Shown: one piece after another, positions 33,556 to 41,637 of the stretch
How the letters are laid out: each line of letters opens with the position of its first letter
How positions within the stretch are numbered: the stretch's first letter is position 1
NCBI GenBank assembly: GCA_003612625.1
Contig: RAZJ01000008.1
Coordinates: forward strand, 40,649 to 104,648
Length of the DNA stretch: 64,000 nucleotides
Reading direction: 5' to 3'
DNA from: a bacterium 1XD42-1
GTDB lineage: Bacteria > Bacillota > Clostridia > Oscillospirales > Ruminococcaceae
The notes under the pieces: model-generated
Database searches by the model: none
What the model was told of the DNA's origin: nothing
The model's input: only the letters and a program-made list of their open reading frames with translations
Position numbers and translations under genes: made by a program

Positions 33556-34833
33556 TCAATCCTCTTGCATCCGGCGGATAATCCGGTTGGCCTGCTGATA
33601 AATTTCTTCCGGATCGCAGCCTGTCTGGAATTTCCCGTCCTGATAAAGGATTTGACCGTTGATCATGGTCATTTTCACATTTTGTTTGCTGCCGCTGTAT
33701 ACAATATTTTTGGCAATGTGGTTTAAAGGCTGCATATTGGGCTGGTGCAGATCAATTAAAATTAAATCAGCCCGTTTCCCCGGCGCTAAACAATCGCAGT
33801 CAGAAAGCCCCATTGCATGGGCGCCGCCTGTAACAGCCATCTGTAAAACCTGTTCTGCATCTAAGGCCGCCGCATCCTTTAACCGGAGCTTTTGCAAAGC
33901 CGTTGCCAGGAACATTTCCCGGAAGAAATCAAGACAGTTATTAGAAGCGGGGCCATCTGTACCGATCCCAACAGAAATACCGCAATCCAGCATATCGGTT
34001 AAGGGGGCAATGCCGCTGGCTAATTTTGCATTGCTGCCGGGATTGGTGACAATGAAAACCCCCAGCCGGGCAAAAAGTTCCAGATCTTCTTTGGTCATAT
34101 GGACACAATGGAAACAGGTCCCGCCATAATCAAACATTCCCAGGGAATCCAGGTAAGCAGGCGGAGTCATGCCGTAACGCCTGATGCAGTCCTGGACTTC
34201 ATTTTCTGTTTCGGAACAATGGGTAGAAACGGGAGCAGATAAACGGTGGGCCAAAGCAGATAAACTTTTGAGCAGTTCAGGAGAAGTTGTATATTCTGCG
34301 TGCAGCCCGATTTGATAGGAGATCAAAGGATGGAAATGGTTTAATGTTTCGTACTCCTGTTCGATTTGATCCAGAGAAAAAGAAAAATTATTTAAACCAC
34401 TGCATAATACAGTACGGAATCCCATTTCCGAAGAAGCTTTTGCAGCCTCCAGAGGGAAAAGGTACATATCATAATTAGCTGTAATGCCGCTGGTTAGGTA
34501 TTCTAAATTTGCCAGCTTGGAAAGAATATAGACATCTTCTTTTGTCAGTTTGGCTTCCATTGGGAAAACCTGCTGGTTCAGCCACTGGGCCAAAGGCAGA
34601 TCATCCGCAAAGGAACGAAGAAACGTCATAGCAGAATGGGTATGGGCATTTTTAAAGCCCGGCATAACCAGATTGCCATTGGCATTGATTTCCCGGTCAA
34701 ACATACAGTTGGTAGGGCGTTCCGGCCCGGCATAAGCAATGGTATCCTCCCGTATCCAAACTTCCCCATTTTCCTGAATGGAACAGCCTTTTTCCATTGT
34801 CATCAGGCGGGCATTGTAAATCCGTGTATTCAA
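33556..34833 (-). CDS. Amidohydrolase, 5'-methylthioadenosine/S-adenosylhomocysteine deaminase-like
   Basis: A 425-residue metal-dependent deaminase of the Atz/Trz/MTA-SAH deaminase family. It has the HxH metal site (KNAHTHSAM), the later histidines in GLHAEYTTS and SAPVSTHCSETE, and the aspartate in GIGTDGPASNN. The start is most likely TTG at 34833 (reads MNTRIYNARLMT), because AAGGAGG lies 8 bases upstream, within the end of punA; a TTG seven codons earlier lacks such a site. Together with purine nucleoside phosphorylase it suggests deamination of adenine-type nucleosides or bases. Guanine or 8-oxoguanine deaminase activity is not excluded. Confidence 0.82.
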   Translation of the reverse strand: MNTRIYNARLMTMEKGCSIQENGEVWIREDTIAYAGPERPTNCMFDREINANGNLVMPGFKNAHTHSAMTFLRSFADDLPLAQWLNQQVFPMEAKLTKEDVYILSKLANLEYLTSGITANYDMYLFPLEAAKASSEMGFRTVLCSGLNNFSFSLDQIEQEYETLNHFHPLISYQIGLHAEYTTSPELLKSLSALAHRLSAPVSTHCSETENEVQDCIRRYGMTPPAYLDSLGMFDYGGTCFHCVHMTKEDLELFARLGVFIVTNPGSNAKLASGIAPLTDMLDCGISVGIGTDGPASNNCLDFFREMFLATALQKLRLKDAAALDAEQVLQMAVTGGAHAMGLSDCDCLAPGKRADLILIDLHQPNMQPLNHIAKNIVYSGSKQNVKMTMINGQILYQDGKFQTGCDPEEIYQQANRIIRRMQED

Positions 34834-34834
34834 T

Positions 34835-35668
34835 TTATGGAACCTCCTTGGCAATTTTCACAATGGAAGCATTTAACAAGCGGGTAAACTGTCCGGCAAT
34901 CCGGTCGGCTGTTTCCTGTACTTCCTCATGGGAAAGGGGTGCGTCTGTCATGCCGCAGGCTAAGTTTGTAATGCAGGAAACCCCGCAGACCTTTAACCCC
35001 ATATGGCGGGCAGCCAAAGCTTCACAAGCGGTGCTCATGCCTACGGCATCCGCCCCCAGCAGCCGGGCCATCCGGATTTCGGCAGGGCTTTCAAAGCAGG
35101 GGCCTGTAAATTGCAGATAAACCCCTTTCTGTAAAGGAACCTGTTCCTGTAAAGCTGCCTGTTCGATACAATGGCATAATGTTTTATCATAAATCCTGCT
35201 CATATCCGGAAACCGCGGCCCTAACGAGTCTAAATTCGGCCCAGTTAAAGGGGAAGGGACAAAAGAAGAAATCTGATCGGTAATCAGCATCAAATCTCCA
35301 GGGGCAAAGGAAAAATTAACCCCGCCGCTGGCGTTGGTTAAAAATAAGGCTTTTGCCCCCATCAGACCCATAAGCCGGACAGGAAGCACAACATCAGCCA
35401 TGGAATAGCCTTCATAATAATGGACACGGCCCTGCATTACAACAACCGGTACCTCTTTCACAAAGCCAAATAAAAAACGCCCTTTATGGCCAGATACAGT
35501 AGAAACCGGAAAGCCGTCAATTTCATTATAATTTACAATGGTTTCGATTTTTAAAGTGTCCCCATAATCCCCTAATCCCGATCCTAAAATCAGGGCAATT
35601 TCAGGACGGAAATTCGTTTTTTTCCGGAGATTTTCCAAACAGAAGTATAATTTTTTTTCGGTTTCCAT
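34835..35668 (-). CDS. punA: Purine nucleoside phosphorylase (trimeric type)
   Basis: Cleaves inosine and guanosine with phosphate. Motifs of the trimeric family are clear: ILGSGLGDYGD (phosphate loop), GHKGRFLFG, GRVHYYEGY, FLTNASGG, and the base-binding QFTGPCFESPAEIRM with GADAVGMSTACEALAA. The 277 residues are standard. It is second in the operon after a GntR regulator, 35 bases downstream. The purine permease across the divergent region fits a salvage role. Confidence 0.93.
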   Translation of the reverse strand: METEKKLYFCLENLRKKTNFRPEIALILGSGLGDYGDTLKIETIVNYNEIDGFPVSTVSGHKGRFLFGFVKEVPVVVMQGRVHYYEGYSMADVVLPVRLMGLMGAKALFLTNASGGVNFSFAPGDLMLITDQISSFVPSPLTGPNLDSLGPRFPDMSRIYDKTLCHCIEQAALQEQVPLQKGVYLQFTGPCFESPAEIRMARLLGADAVGMSTACEALAARHMGLKVCGVSCITNLACGMTDAPLSHEEVQETADRIAGQFTRLLNASIVKIAKEVP

Positions 35669-35703
35669 AAAAGCGTTTCCCCTTCCGGCATCACAACCAG
35701 TAT

Positions 35704-36453
35704 TTATATTTTTTTACGGAGCATTGTAAAATCAAAGAAATCGGTATAATATCCTATGGAAAAGAGAACAGGCCGTCCCATTTTGCCCCGCCCCACTTCG
35801 TCCAGTTCCAACAAGGCATCTTCTTCTTTCAGCTCCAGCAGTTTCCGGATATTTCCCGGGCCGGATATGGCCCGGACACGGCAAATGCTGGAATCCACAA
35901 CAATGCCGCAGTACCGTTCTAAAATATCAAAAACAGGCTGGGACCAGTCAATTCCTGTATAATCTTCCAGGTCAATTAAATTCCGGGGAATATAATCTAT
36001 GGAATAAATAACGGGACGCCCGCCCGCTAAAACACGTTTTTCACAGACAATCAGCGGATCGTTTTCCGAGAGTTGCAGATCCTCTACCATATTTCCGGAA
36101 GCTGGTTCTGTACGGAGATGAATATTATCAGAAGATGACTCATATCCCAAAGCATGGATCAAATCATAATATTCCTCTTTTAAATCCAATCTGTTATCTA
36201 ATTTCACTATGGTATGGTTAATAACCGTCCCTATCCCCCGTACCCGTTCAACTAAGCCTTCCCGTTCCAAATCGGATAAAGCATCTCGGATAACGGTCCG
36301 GCTGACACCCATATACTGGGCCAATGCCGTTTCAGAAGGCAGGCGGTCTGCGGCAGCAAACTGGCCTTCCCGCAGTTCATGAAGAAGCTGGGCACTGATT
36401 TGGTTGGACATCAAACCGCTTTTGGGACAAGATAATTCATGCAGATAGTTCAT
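35704..36453 (-). CDS. HutC-type GntR regulator of purine salvage (inferred)
   Basis: A 249-residue regulator with a winged helix-turn-helix at about residues 18-85 (RLPSETALAQYMGVSRTVIRD) and a C-terminal UTRA ligand domain (ENDPLIVCEKRVLAGGRPVI, YSIDYIPRNLI). It heads the operon with punA, a deaminase, ogt and a LURP-one gene, and is divergent from the NCS2 permease. A purine nucleoside or base as effector is inferred from context only. A possible promoter lies about 25 bases upstream of the start (TTGCCG-N16-TAAAAT on the minus strand). Confidence 0.88.
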   Translation of the reverse strand: MNYLHELSCPKSGLMSNQISAQLLHELREGQFAAADRLPSETALAQYMGVSRTVIRDALSDLEREGLVERVRGIGTVINHTIVKLDNRLDLKEEYYDLIHALGYESSSDNIHLRTEPASGNMVEDLQLSENDPLIVCEKRVLAGGRPVIYSIDYIPRNLIDLEDYTGIDWSQPVFDILERYCGIVVDSSICRVRAISGPGNIRKLLELKEEDALLELDEVGRGKMGRPVLFSIGYYTDFFDFTMLRKKI

Positions 36454-36595
36454 AATCTTTTATGCCTCCGCCAGAAAATTTTAAAAATACAAAATCATTC
36501 GGCAAAGCCCCATAAAAATACGGGAACCAATTTCCAGAAATGTCAGAAGCCCAGGATGCAGGACTTTTCCGCTAAAATTGATTTCCGTGGGGATA
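36454..36595. other. Leader region of the gntR operon, no gene
   Basis: Part of the 534-base non-coding stretch 36454-36987. It holds the probable gntR promoter but no open reading frame with a ribosome site and no match I can make to a purine riboswitch. Confidence 0.4.
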
Positions 36596-36658
36596 AGAAC
36601 CTGTTTGGCGTCTCCGGATATACCTCCTGAGCAGATCCTGAGATACTAGACAGGTTCT
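36596..36658. other. Two-helix structured element between gntR and the purine permease
   Basis: The outer 9-bp stem AGAACCTGT/ACAGGTTCT (36596-36604, 36650-36658) encloses a 6 x 6 internal loop (TTGGCG and TACTAG). An inner stem TCTCCGGAT/ATCCTGAGA (36611-36619, 36635-36643, one mismatch) closes a 15-base loop. The element ends 12 bases upstream of the permease -35 box, so it would be transcribed only from the minus strand or is a DNA site. I could not match it to a known riboswitch. Confidence 0.5.
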
Positions 36659-36670
36659 AAAAGATGCCTC

Positions 36671-36699
36671 TTGTAAAAGCTGCCGGGATTTGATATAAT
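36671..36699 (+). promoter_or_regulatory. Promoter of the purine permease gene
   Basis: TTGTAA at 36671-36676, 17 bases, perfect TATAAT at 36694-36699. It implies a leader of about 280 bases before the ATG at 36988. Confidence 0.7.
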
Positions 36700-36705
36700 T
36701 GGAAC

Positions 36706-36987
36706 TGCAATAAAAAGGAAATATCAGACAGAAACCTGCTCTTAAAAAAATAGTAAAGTTCTATTCCAAAGTATATCAAATCAGAATAAAAAATACAAGA
36801 CCAGCAAAAATATAACATTTTATCTTGTATTCTGATAGGAAAGGCAGGGGATATTGTACGGCAGAAAAACAGGGGAAGAAAGGACAAACTGATTGAAAGA
36901 AGGAGGCGGTAGAGAAAAAACGGTAAGAGATGGAACAGGAAAACATGCAGCAGATGAGGGTATCGATATTATAAGGAGGGAGAAATA
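36706..36987 (+). other. Long 5' leader of the purine permease gene
   Basis: About 280 bases of purine-rich, untranslated sequence. One hairpin is visible, with arms ATCAGAAT/ATTCTGAT plus ACAAG/CTTGT, between about 36780 and 36835. No T-tract follows it, so I cannot show an attenuator. Confidence 0.35.
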
Positions 36988-38463
36988 ATGTCACAACCGA
37001 ATACACAAAGCAGTTTAGAACGGTTTTTCCATTTAAAAGAATTAAATACAGATGTAAAAACAGAAGTTTTAGCAGGAATTACAACTTTTGTCGCAATGGC
37101 ATATATTTTGTTTGTAAATCCTCAAATGTTAGCCAGCCCCTTTTATATTATGGGACAGGACGCCTATGCAGGCCAAGTACAAAATGGCGTCTTTTTTGCA
37201 ACCTGTTTAATATCCTTTTTTGGCACATTCCTAATGGCAGTATATGCAAAAGTGCCCTTTGCCCAAGCCCCTGGTATGGGATTAAATGCGTTCTTTGCAT
37301 TTACGGTTATTTTAACCATGGGGTATACATATGGGGAAGCACTGGCAACTGTATTTATTTCAGGGATTTTGTTTATTATTATTACAGTTGTAGGATTCCG
37401 GGAGGCCGTTGTCCGGGCAATCCCAGCCGTTATTAAAGATGCGATTGGGCCTGGCATTGGGTTGTTTTTAGCTTTGGTAGGCTTAGAAAATGCAAAATTA
37501 GTGGTAGCGAATGGTTCCACTTTTGTTGGGATGATCGATTTTTCTTTATGGAATAATCCCGGCGATGCAGAAGGCATGATTACAGCCGGCAGCGTTTCTT
37601 ATCCCGCTGCTGAATACCATCAAATGATCGCAGGCGCATTGGTTGCTTTAATCGGTTTGGTTATTATTGCCGCACTCCATACCAGAAAAATCAAAGGCTC
37701 TATTATTATCGGGATTTTTGCAGCTACCATTATTGGGATTCCTTTTGGTGTTACTTCTTTTTCTGGCCTTAACTTTAATTTTGGCCAGCAGTTCTCTGAT
37801 TTTATCAATGTATCCCTCTTTAAAATGGATTTTGGCGGGCTTTTTGAAGGTGCTACCAATCCATTGGAAATTGTTTTTACTGTGGCTATGGTAGTCATTT
37901 CATTTTCTATTGTGGATATGTTTGATACCATTGGAACCTTGCTTGGCACAGCAAAACAGGCAAAAATGCTGGACAAAAATGGGGAAATGCCCCGGATGCG
38001 GCAGGCTTTAATGTCTGATGCTTTGGCTACCACCGTAGGCGCCTGTTTAGGCTCCTCTACAGCAACCACCTTTGTAGAATCCAGCACCGGCATTGCTGAA
38101 GGCGGACGTTCCGGCCTCACTTCCCTGGTAACATCTTTATTGTTCCTGTTTTCTATCGTCATTGCACCATTCATAGGTGTCATTCCTTCAGCAGCTACTG
38201 CACCGGCCCTGATTTTTGTAGGCGTTTTAATGATGGGCGGCGTCAAGGATCTGGACTTCAGGAAAATGGATGAAGGGGTTCCGGCTTTTGTCACCATTTC
38301 ATTTATGCCGTTTACCTATTCTATTGCCAATGGAATTGCCGCCGGTTTGATTACCTATGTGCTGATCAAGCTTCTGGCTGGCAAAGCCAAAGAAATTAAA
38401 CCTTTTACTGTATTTTTATGTGTACTGTTTATTGTACGGTTCGCCTGTATGATAACTGGATAA
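36988..38463 (+). CDS. NCS2-family purine permease (guanine/hypoxanthine/adenine type)
   Basis: A 491-residue membrane transporter with about 13 hydrophobic helices. The N-terminus (LERFFHLKELNTDVKTEVLA-G) and the motifs AQAPGMGLNAFFAFTVIL, GIGLFLALVGL, DMFDTIGTLLGTA and CLGSSTATTFVESSTGIAEG are those of the AzgA/PbuG branch of proton-coupled nucleobase permeases. This branch lacks the signature of xanthine or uracil carriers. It starts behind AAGGAGGGAG. It is divergent from the purine-salvage operon, consistent with uptake of bases for it or export of its products. Confidence 0.92.
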   Translation: MSQPNTQSSLERFFHLKELNTDVKTEVLAGITTFVAMAYILFVNPQMLASPFYIMGQDAYAGQVQNGVFFATCLISFFGTFLMAVYAKVPFAQAPGMGLNAFFAFTVILTMGYTYGEALATVFISGILFIIITVVGFREAVVRAIPAVIKDAIGPGIGLFLALVGLENAKLVVANGSTFVGMIDFSLWNNPGDAEGMITAGSVSYPAAEYHQMIAGALVALIGLVIIAALHTRKIKGSIIIGIFAATIIGIPFGVTSFSGLNFNFGQQFSDFINVSLFKMDFGGLFEGATNPLEIVFTVAMVVISFSIVDMFDTIGTLLGTAKQAKMLDKNGEMPRMRQALMSDALATTVGACLGSSTATTFVESSTGIAEGGRSGLTSLVTSLLFLFSIVIAPFIGVIPSAATAPALIFVGVLMMGGVKDLDFRKMDEGVPAFVTISFMPFTYSIANGIAAGLITYVLIKLLAGKAKEIKPFTVFLCVLFIVRFACMITG

Positions 38464-38490
38464 TGAAACATGTTCAGATAACCATTTGAC

Positions 38491-38522
38491 AAGGAGCATG
38501 GATTTTTTATCCATGCTTCCTT
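38491..38522 (+). terminator. Hairpin after the purine permease gene
   Basis: The stem GGAGCATGGAT/ATCCATGCTTCC with a T5 loop is followed by TTCATTT. Strong stem but a weak T-tract. Confidence 0.55.
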
Positions 38523-38584
38523 CATTTAAAAGAAGAACCTGTAAAAAATCCTACTAACGGATGGGATTTATCCGTGGGAAATAC

Positions 38585-38613
38585 TTGTAATATGATATTT
38601 TCCAGTATATAAT
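38585..38613 (+). promoter_or_regulatory. Promoter of the Hsp70-like ATPase gene
   Basis: TTGTAA at 38585-38590, 17 bases, TATAAT at 38608-38613. Confidence 0.7.
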
Positions 38614-38664
38614 GGTACTAGATATTTTTAGATGGATTGAGTTAATTTTAAACGAGGTGCTTTG

Positions 38665-39594
38665 ATGGTTCTGGGAATTGATTTTGGCAAAGCCGAAACA
38701 TATGCCGCAGTATCGGTAGGAGGACAGATATTTCCTGTCCATTCCTCAAGCCGCCCGTCTTCTGTATGGAACGGGGCAGAACTTTGGACAGAAAAAGAGG
38801 AGTCCCTCCGTTATTTTCGGGAAACGGCGGAGCATTGTTTTGGATATGCTGTCAGTCAGGTAAGAATTGCCTGCCCTGTTTCCAGTTCGGAAGAAGAACG
38901 GCTGGTAATGCTCCAGGCCGCGAAAGAGGCTGGAATGACAGGCGTTTTAATAGAAGAACCCATAGCAGCAATCGCATGTTTTGACCATATTTATGGATTT
39001 AAAGCAGGAGAAAAAGTTGCTGTCTGTGATTTTGGACGGGGAGAATTTTCTGCGGCTATTGTGGAAAAACAGCCGGATAAAAGCTGGAAAATCCTTAGCA
39101 GCCGGAAAAATGAGGAATCCAGCGGGACAGAATTTCAAAAATCCTTACGGGATGAATTAGTAAAGCGGCTTTCTTCTAAAAATGATTTATCTGCCGCTTT
39201 GGAAAAGCCAAGTTTTTTAGCTTTTTTAGAGCAGGAAAGCGAACGAGTCATGTGGCGCTTATCTGTCGTCAATGAAACGGTTTTCCAAGTACCTTTTGGT
39301 TACGGGGATATTTTAGAATGTTCCATATCCCGTACAGATTTTAATATGCTGGTAGGCTCTAAAATCTGGAAAACCGTTCGGATGCTGGAAAATATGGCCC
39401 AGGAAATCGGTTCTGCCCTGAAGCAAATGGATGGCGTCATTTGCATTGGCGGACGGGCCCAAATCCCATATGTACAGGAAATTGTAGAACGGGCCGCAGG
39501 CAAACGCACTTTGCGTTTACCCGATCCAAAGATGGCCATTTGCCGTGGTTTAATCGCGGATACCCTCGGAATTGCAGAAGAAACCATTTTATAA
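38665..39594 (+). CDS. Short Hsp70/actin-fold ATPase-like protein
   Basis: A 309-residue protein with the Hsp70-type nucleotide-binding layout: phosphate-1 VLGIDFGKAETYAAV, phosphate-2 VAVCDFGRGEFSAAIV, the linker-side VLIEEPIAAIACF, and adenosine motif GVICIGGRAQIPYVQEIV. It ends just after the ATPase fold, so the peptide-binding domain of DnaK is absent. Several catalytic positions differ (GRGEF instead of GGGTF/GGGTxD). The start is ATG 38665 behind GAGGTG; a TTG three bases earlier is in frame. It is a lone gene between a promoter and a terminator. Function unknown. Confidence 0.78.
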   Translation: MVLGIDFGKAETYAAVSVGGQIFPVHSSSRPSSVWNGAELWTEKEESLRYFRETAEHCFGYAVSQVRIACPVSSSEEERLVMLQAAKEAGMTGVLIEEPIAAIACFDHIYGFKAGEKVAVCDFGRGEFSAAIVEKQPDKSWKILSSRKNEESSGTEFQKSLRDELVKRLSSKNDLSAALEKPSFLAFLEQESERVMWRLSVVNETVFQVPFGYGDILECSISRTDFNMLVGSKIWKTVRMLENMAQEIGSALKQMDGVICIGGRAQIPYVQEIVERAAGKRTLRLPDPKMAICRGLIADTLGIAEETIL

Positions 39595-39635
39595 TATAAA
39601 AAATGCGTTACCTGATGGTGACGCATTTTTTATAT
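39594..39635. terminator. Bidirectional terminator between the Hsp70-like gene and prfC
   Basis: A near-perfect 19-bp stem (ATATAAAAAATGCGTTACC side) with a TGAT loop; T-rich on both strands. Confidence 0.93.
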
Positions 39636-39648
39636 TATGGGCCAATTA

Positions 39649-41241
39649 TCACTGGCTTTTCCCAAATTCAGCCAGCTTCAAGTCTGGATTTTTTTCTTGT
39701 GCCCAGCGTATATTCCATTCATCTGTAAATAACAGCAGATAATGATCTTTAAAATCCTGTACCAATTTAGAATCGGATGTAATATCCAAGGTTTTTGGCT
39801 CCAATTCTTCATTTTCAATCCACCGCAGATACTGATATGGAAGCCCTTCCATACGGATTTCCACACCGTATTCATTTTTTAAACGGTACTCAAATACATC
39901 AAACTGTAACGTCCCAACTACGCCTACAATGACTTCTTCCATTCCTGTATGGGGTTCATGAAAAATTTGAATGGCGCCTTCTTGGGCGATCTGTTCTGTT
40001 CCTTTCACAAACTGTTTCCGCTTTAATGTATCAACCTGACGGACTCTGGCGAAATGCTCCGGCGCAAAGGTAGGGATACCATGAAAGTGGAATTTTTTCC
40101 CCGGCATGGAAATGGTGTCGCCAATAGAGAAAACCCCCGGATCAAATACGCCGATAATATCCCCTGCATAGGCTTCCTCAATAATTTCCCGATTTTCTGC
40201 CATAAGCTGCTGGGGCTGGGACAGCTTCATTTTCTTGCTGTCCCGCATGTGTACCACTTCCATACCCTTTTCAAATTTACCGGAACAGATCCGCATAAAT
40301 GCCACCCGATCCCGGTGGTTTTTATTCATATTGGCCTGGATTTTGAAAACAAAGGCGGAAAAATCCGGGCTGAAGGGATCGATCAAGCCTTCATCGGAAG
40401 GCCGCGCCAAGGGCGGCGTTGTCATTTTGAGGAAATCTTCTAAAAAGGGTTCTACGCCAAAATTGGTCAGCGCAGATCCAAAAAATACAGGGGAAAGCCT
40501 GCCGTGACGGACTTCTTCCATATCAAATTCATAAGAAGCCCCATCCAGCAATTCAATATCATCTGTCAGGGCTGTATATAAAGACGTACCTAATAATTCT
40601 TCTAACCGGGGATCTCCTATATCCAGTTCTTCTTTTTCAACCTGCCGGACACCATTTGCCAGCCCTTCCGACTGGAATTTAATAATTTCCCGCCGGGTAC
40701 GGTCAAACACCCCTTTAAATTCTTTGCCGCAGCCAATGGGCCAATTCACCGGATAAGTTTTAATGCCTAATTCTTTTTCAATCTGCTCCAGCAAATCAAA
40801 AGGATTCCGGGCTTCCCGGTCCATCTTGTTGATAAAAGTAAAAATAGGAATGTCCCGCAGCAAACAGACTTTAAACAATTTACGGGTTTGTGCCTCCACG
40901 CCTTTTGATGCGTCAATTACCATAACTGCTGAATCTGCTGCCATTAAAGTCCGGTAAGTATCTTCCGAAAAATCCTGGTGGCCCGGGGTGTCCAATATGT
41001 TAATGCAATAGCCTTCATAATGGAACTGCATAACAGATGAAGTAACCGAAATCCCTCTCTGCTTTTCAATTTCCATCCAGTCTGATACAGCATGACGTGC
41101 CGCTTTTTTTCCTTTTACCGATCCGGCTAACGCAATGGCTCCCCCATAAAGCAGAAATTTTTCTGTTAAAGTGGTTTTACCTGCGTCCGGATGGGAAATA
41201 ATCGCAAAAGTTCTGCGTTTTTCAATTTCCTGTTCGTACAA
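39649..41241 (-). CDS. prfC: Peptide chain release factor 3
   Basis: GTPase that recycles release factors RF1/RF2 after translation termination. The G1 motif HPDAGKTTLTEK, switch region RGISVTSSVMQF, G3 DTPGHQDFSEDTYR and G4 INKMDREARNP are complete. RF3-specific segments such as WPIGCGKEFKGVFDR and GVVGTLQFDVFEYRLKNEYG separate it from EF-G. It has 530 residues, as usual. It is the last gene of a minus-strand operon with a small unknown gene and a DUF1576 membrane protein. Confidence 0.95.
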   Translation of the reverse strand: MYEQEIEKRRTFAIISHPDAGKTTLTEKFLLYGGAIALAGSVKGKKAARHAVSDWMEIEKQRGISVTSSVMQFHYEGYCINILDTPGHQDFSEDTYRTLMAADSAVMVIDASKGVEAQTRKLFKVCLLRDIPIFTFINKMDREARNPFDLLEQIEKELGIKTYPVNWPIGCGKEFKGVFDRTRREIIKFQSEGLANGVRQVEKEELDIGDPRLEELLGTSLYTALTDDIELLDGASYEFDMEEVRHGRLSPVFFGSALTNFGVEPFLEDFLKMTTPPLARPSDEGLIDPFSPDFSAFVFKIQANMNKNHRDRVAFMRICSGKFEKGMEVVHMRDSKKMKLSQPQQLMAENREIIEEAYAGDIIGVFDPGVFSIGDTISMPGKKFHFHGIPTFAPEHFARVRQVDTLKRKQFVKGTEQIAQEGAIQIFHEPHTGMEEVIVGVVGTLQFDVFEYRLKNEYGVEIRMEGLPYQYLRWIENEELEPKTLDITSDSKLVQDFKDHYLLLFTDEWNIRWAQEKNPDLKLAEFGKSQ

Positions 41242-41265
41242 AAAAATGCCTCCAAATCTCTCCCA

Positions 41266-41634
41266 TTAAAACATACGTTCTAATTCAATGTGTATTGTTT
41301 GTTCCCCTAATCTGACCTGGGCCCGGTCAATTAACATGCCAACCAGTTGAAGCTGGGGATCATAGGAATTGCCATTCATCCCGATCAATTCCCAATACTG
41401 TTCCTCCATCCCCCGGTTCCGGCTGGTTTTTAACAGCATCTCCTCCAAACTGCTGATGGCTTTCTGCCGTTCCGGATTGAAATTGCTGTCAATAATAATT
41501 TGATAACAGTCTTCTTTTTTTTTCAACTGCACATTCAAATCATCTGCGCCTGCCCGTAAAAGATAATAAACCAATTCATCTGTAACTTTTGTTACTTTTC
41601 TTTCCATCCAAATCAATATTTCACCTTCTGTCAT
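41266..41634 (-). CDS. Conserved small protein of unknown function
   Basis: A 122-residue, charged soluble protein with no signal peptide or membrane segment. It starts with a short N-terminal helix (ERKVTKVTDELVYYLLRAG), then a strand-rich part (LNVQLKKKEDCYQIII) and a helix with KAISSLEEMLLKTSRNRGME. The start is uncertain. ATG 41634 lies just after the DUF1576 stop but has a poor ribosome site; a TTG at 41616 follows AGAAGGTGA closely and ATG 41607 is also in frame. The tight gene order with the DUF1576 gene suggests a shared role, which I cannot name. Confidence 0.65.
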   Translation of the reverse strand: MTEGEILIWMERKVTKVTDELVYYLLRAGADDLNVQLKKKEDCYQIIIDSNFNPERQKAISSLEEMLLKTSRNRGMEEQYWELIGMNGNSYDPQLQLVGMLIDRAQVRLGEQTIHIELERMF

Positions 41635-41637
41635 CCA

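Noticed and set aside
36706..36987. Purine riboswitch in the permease leader
   Set aside because: The conserved three-way-junction core (TATA after P1, TCTACC before the end) is not present in the leader.
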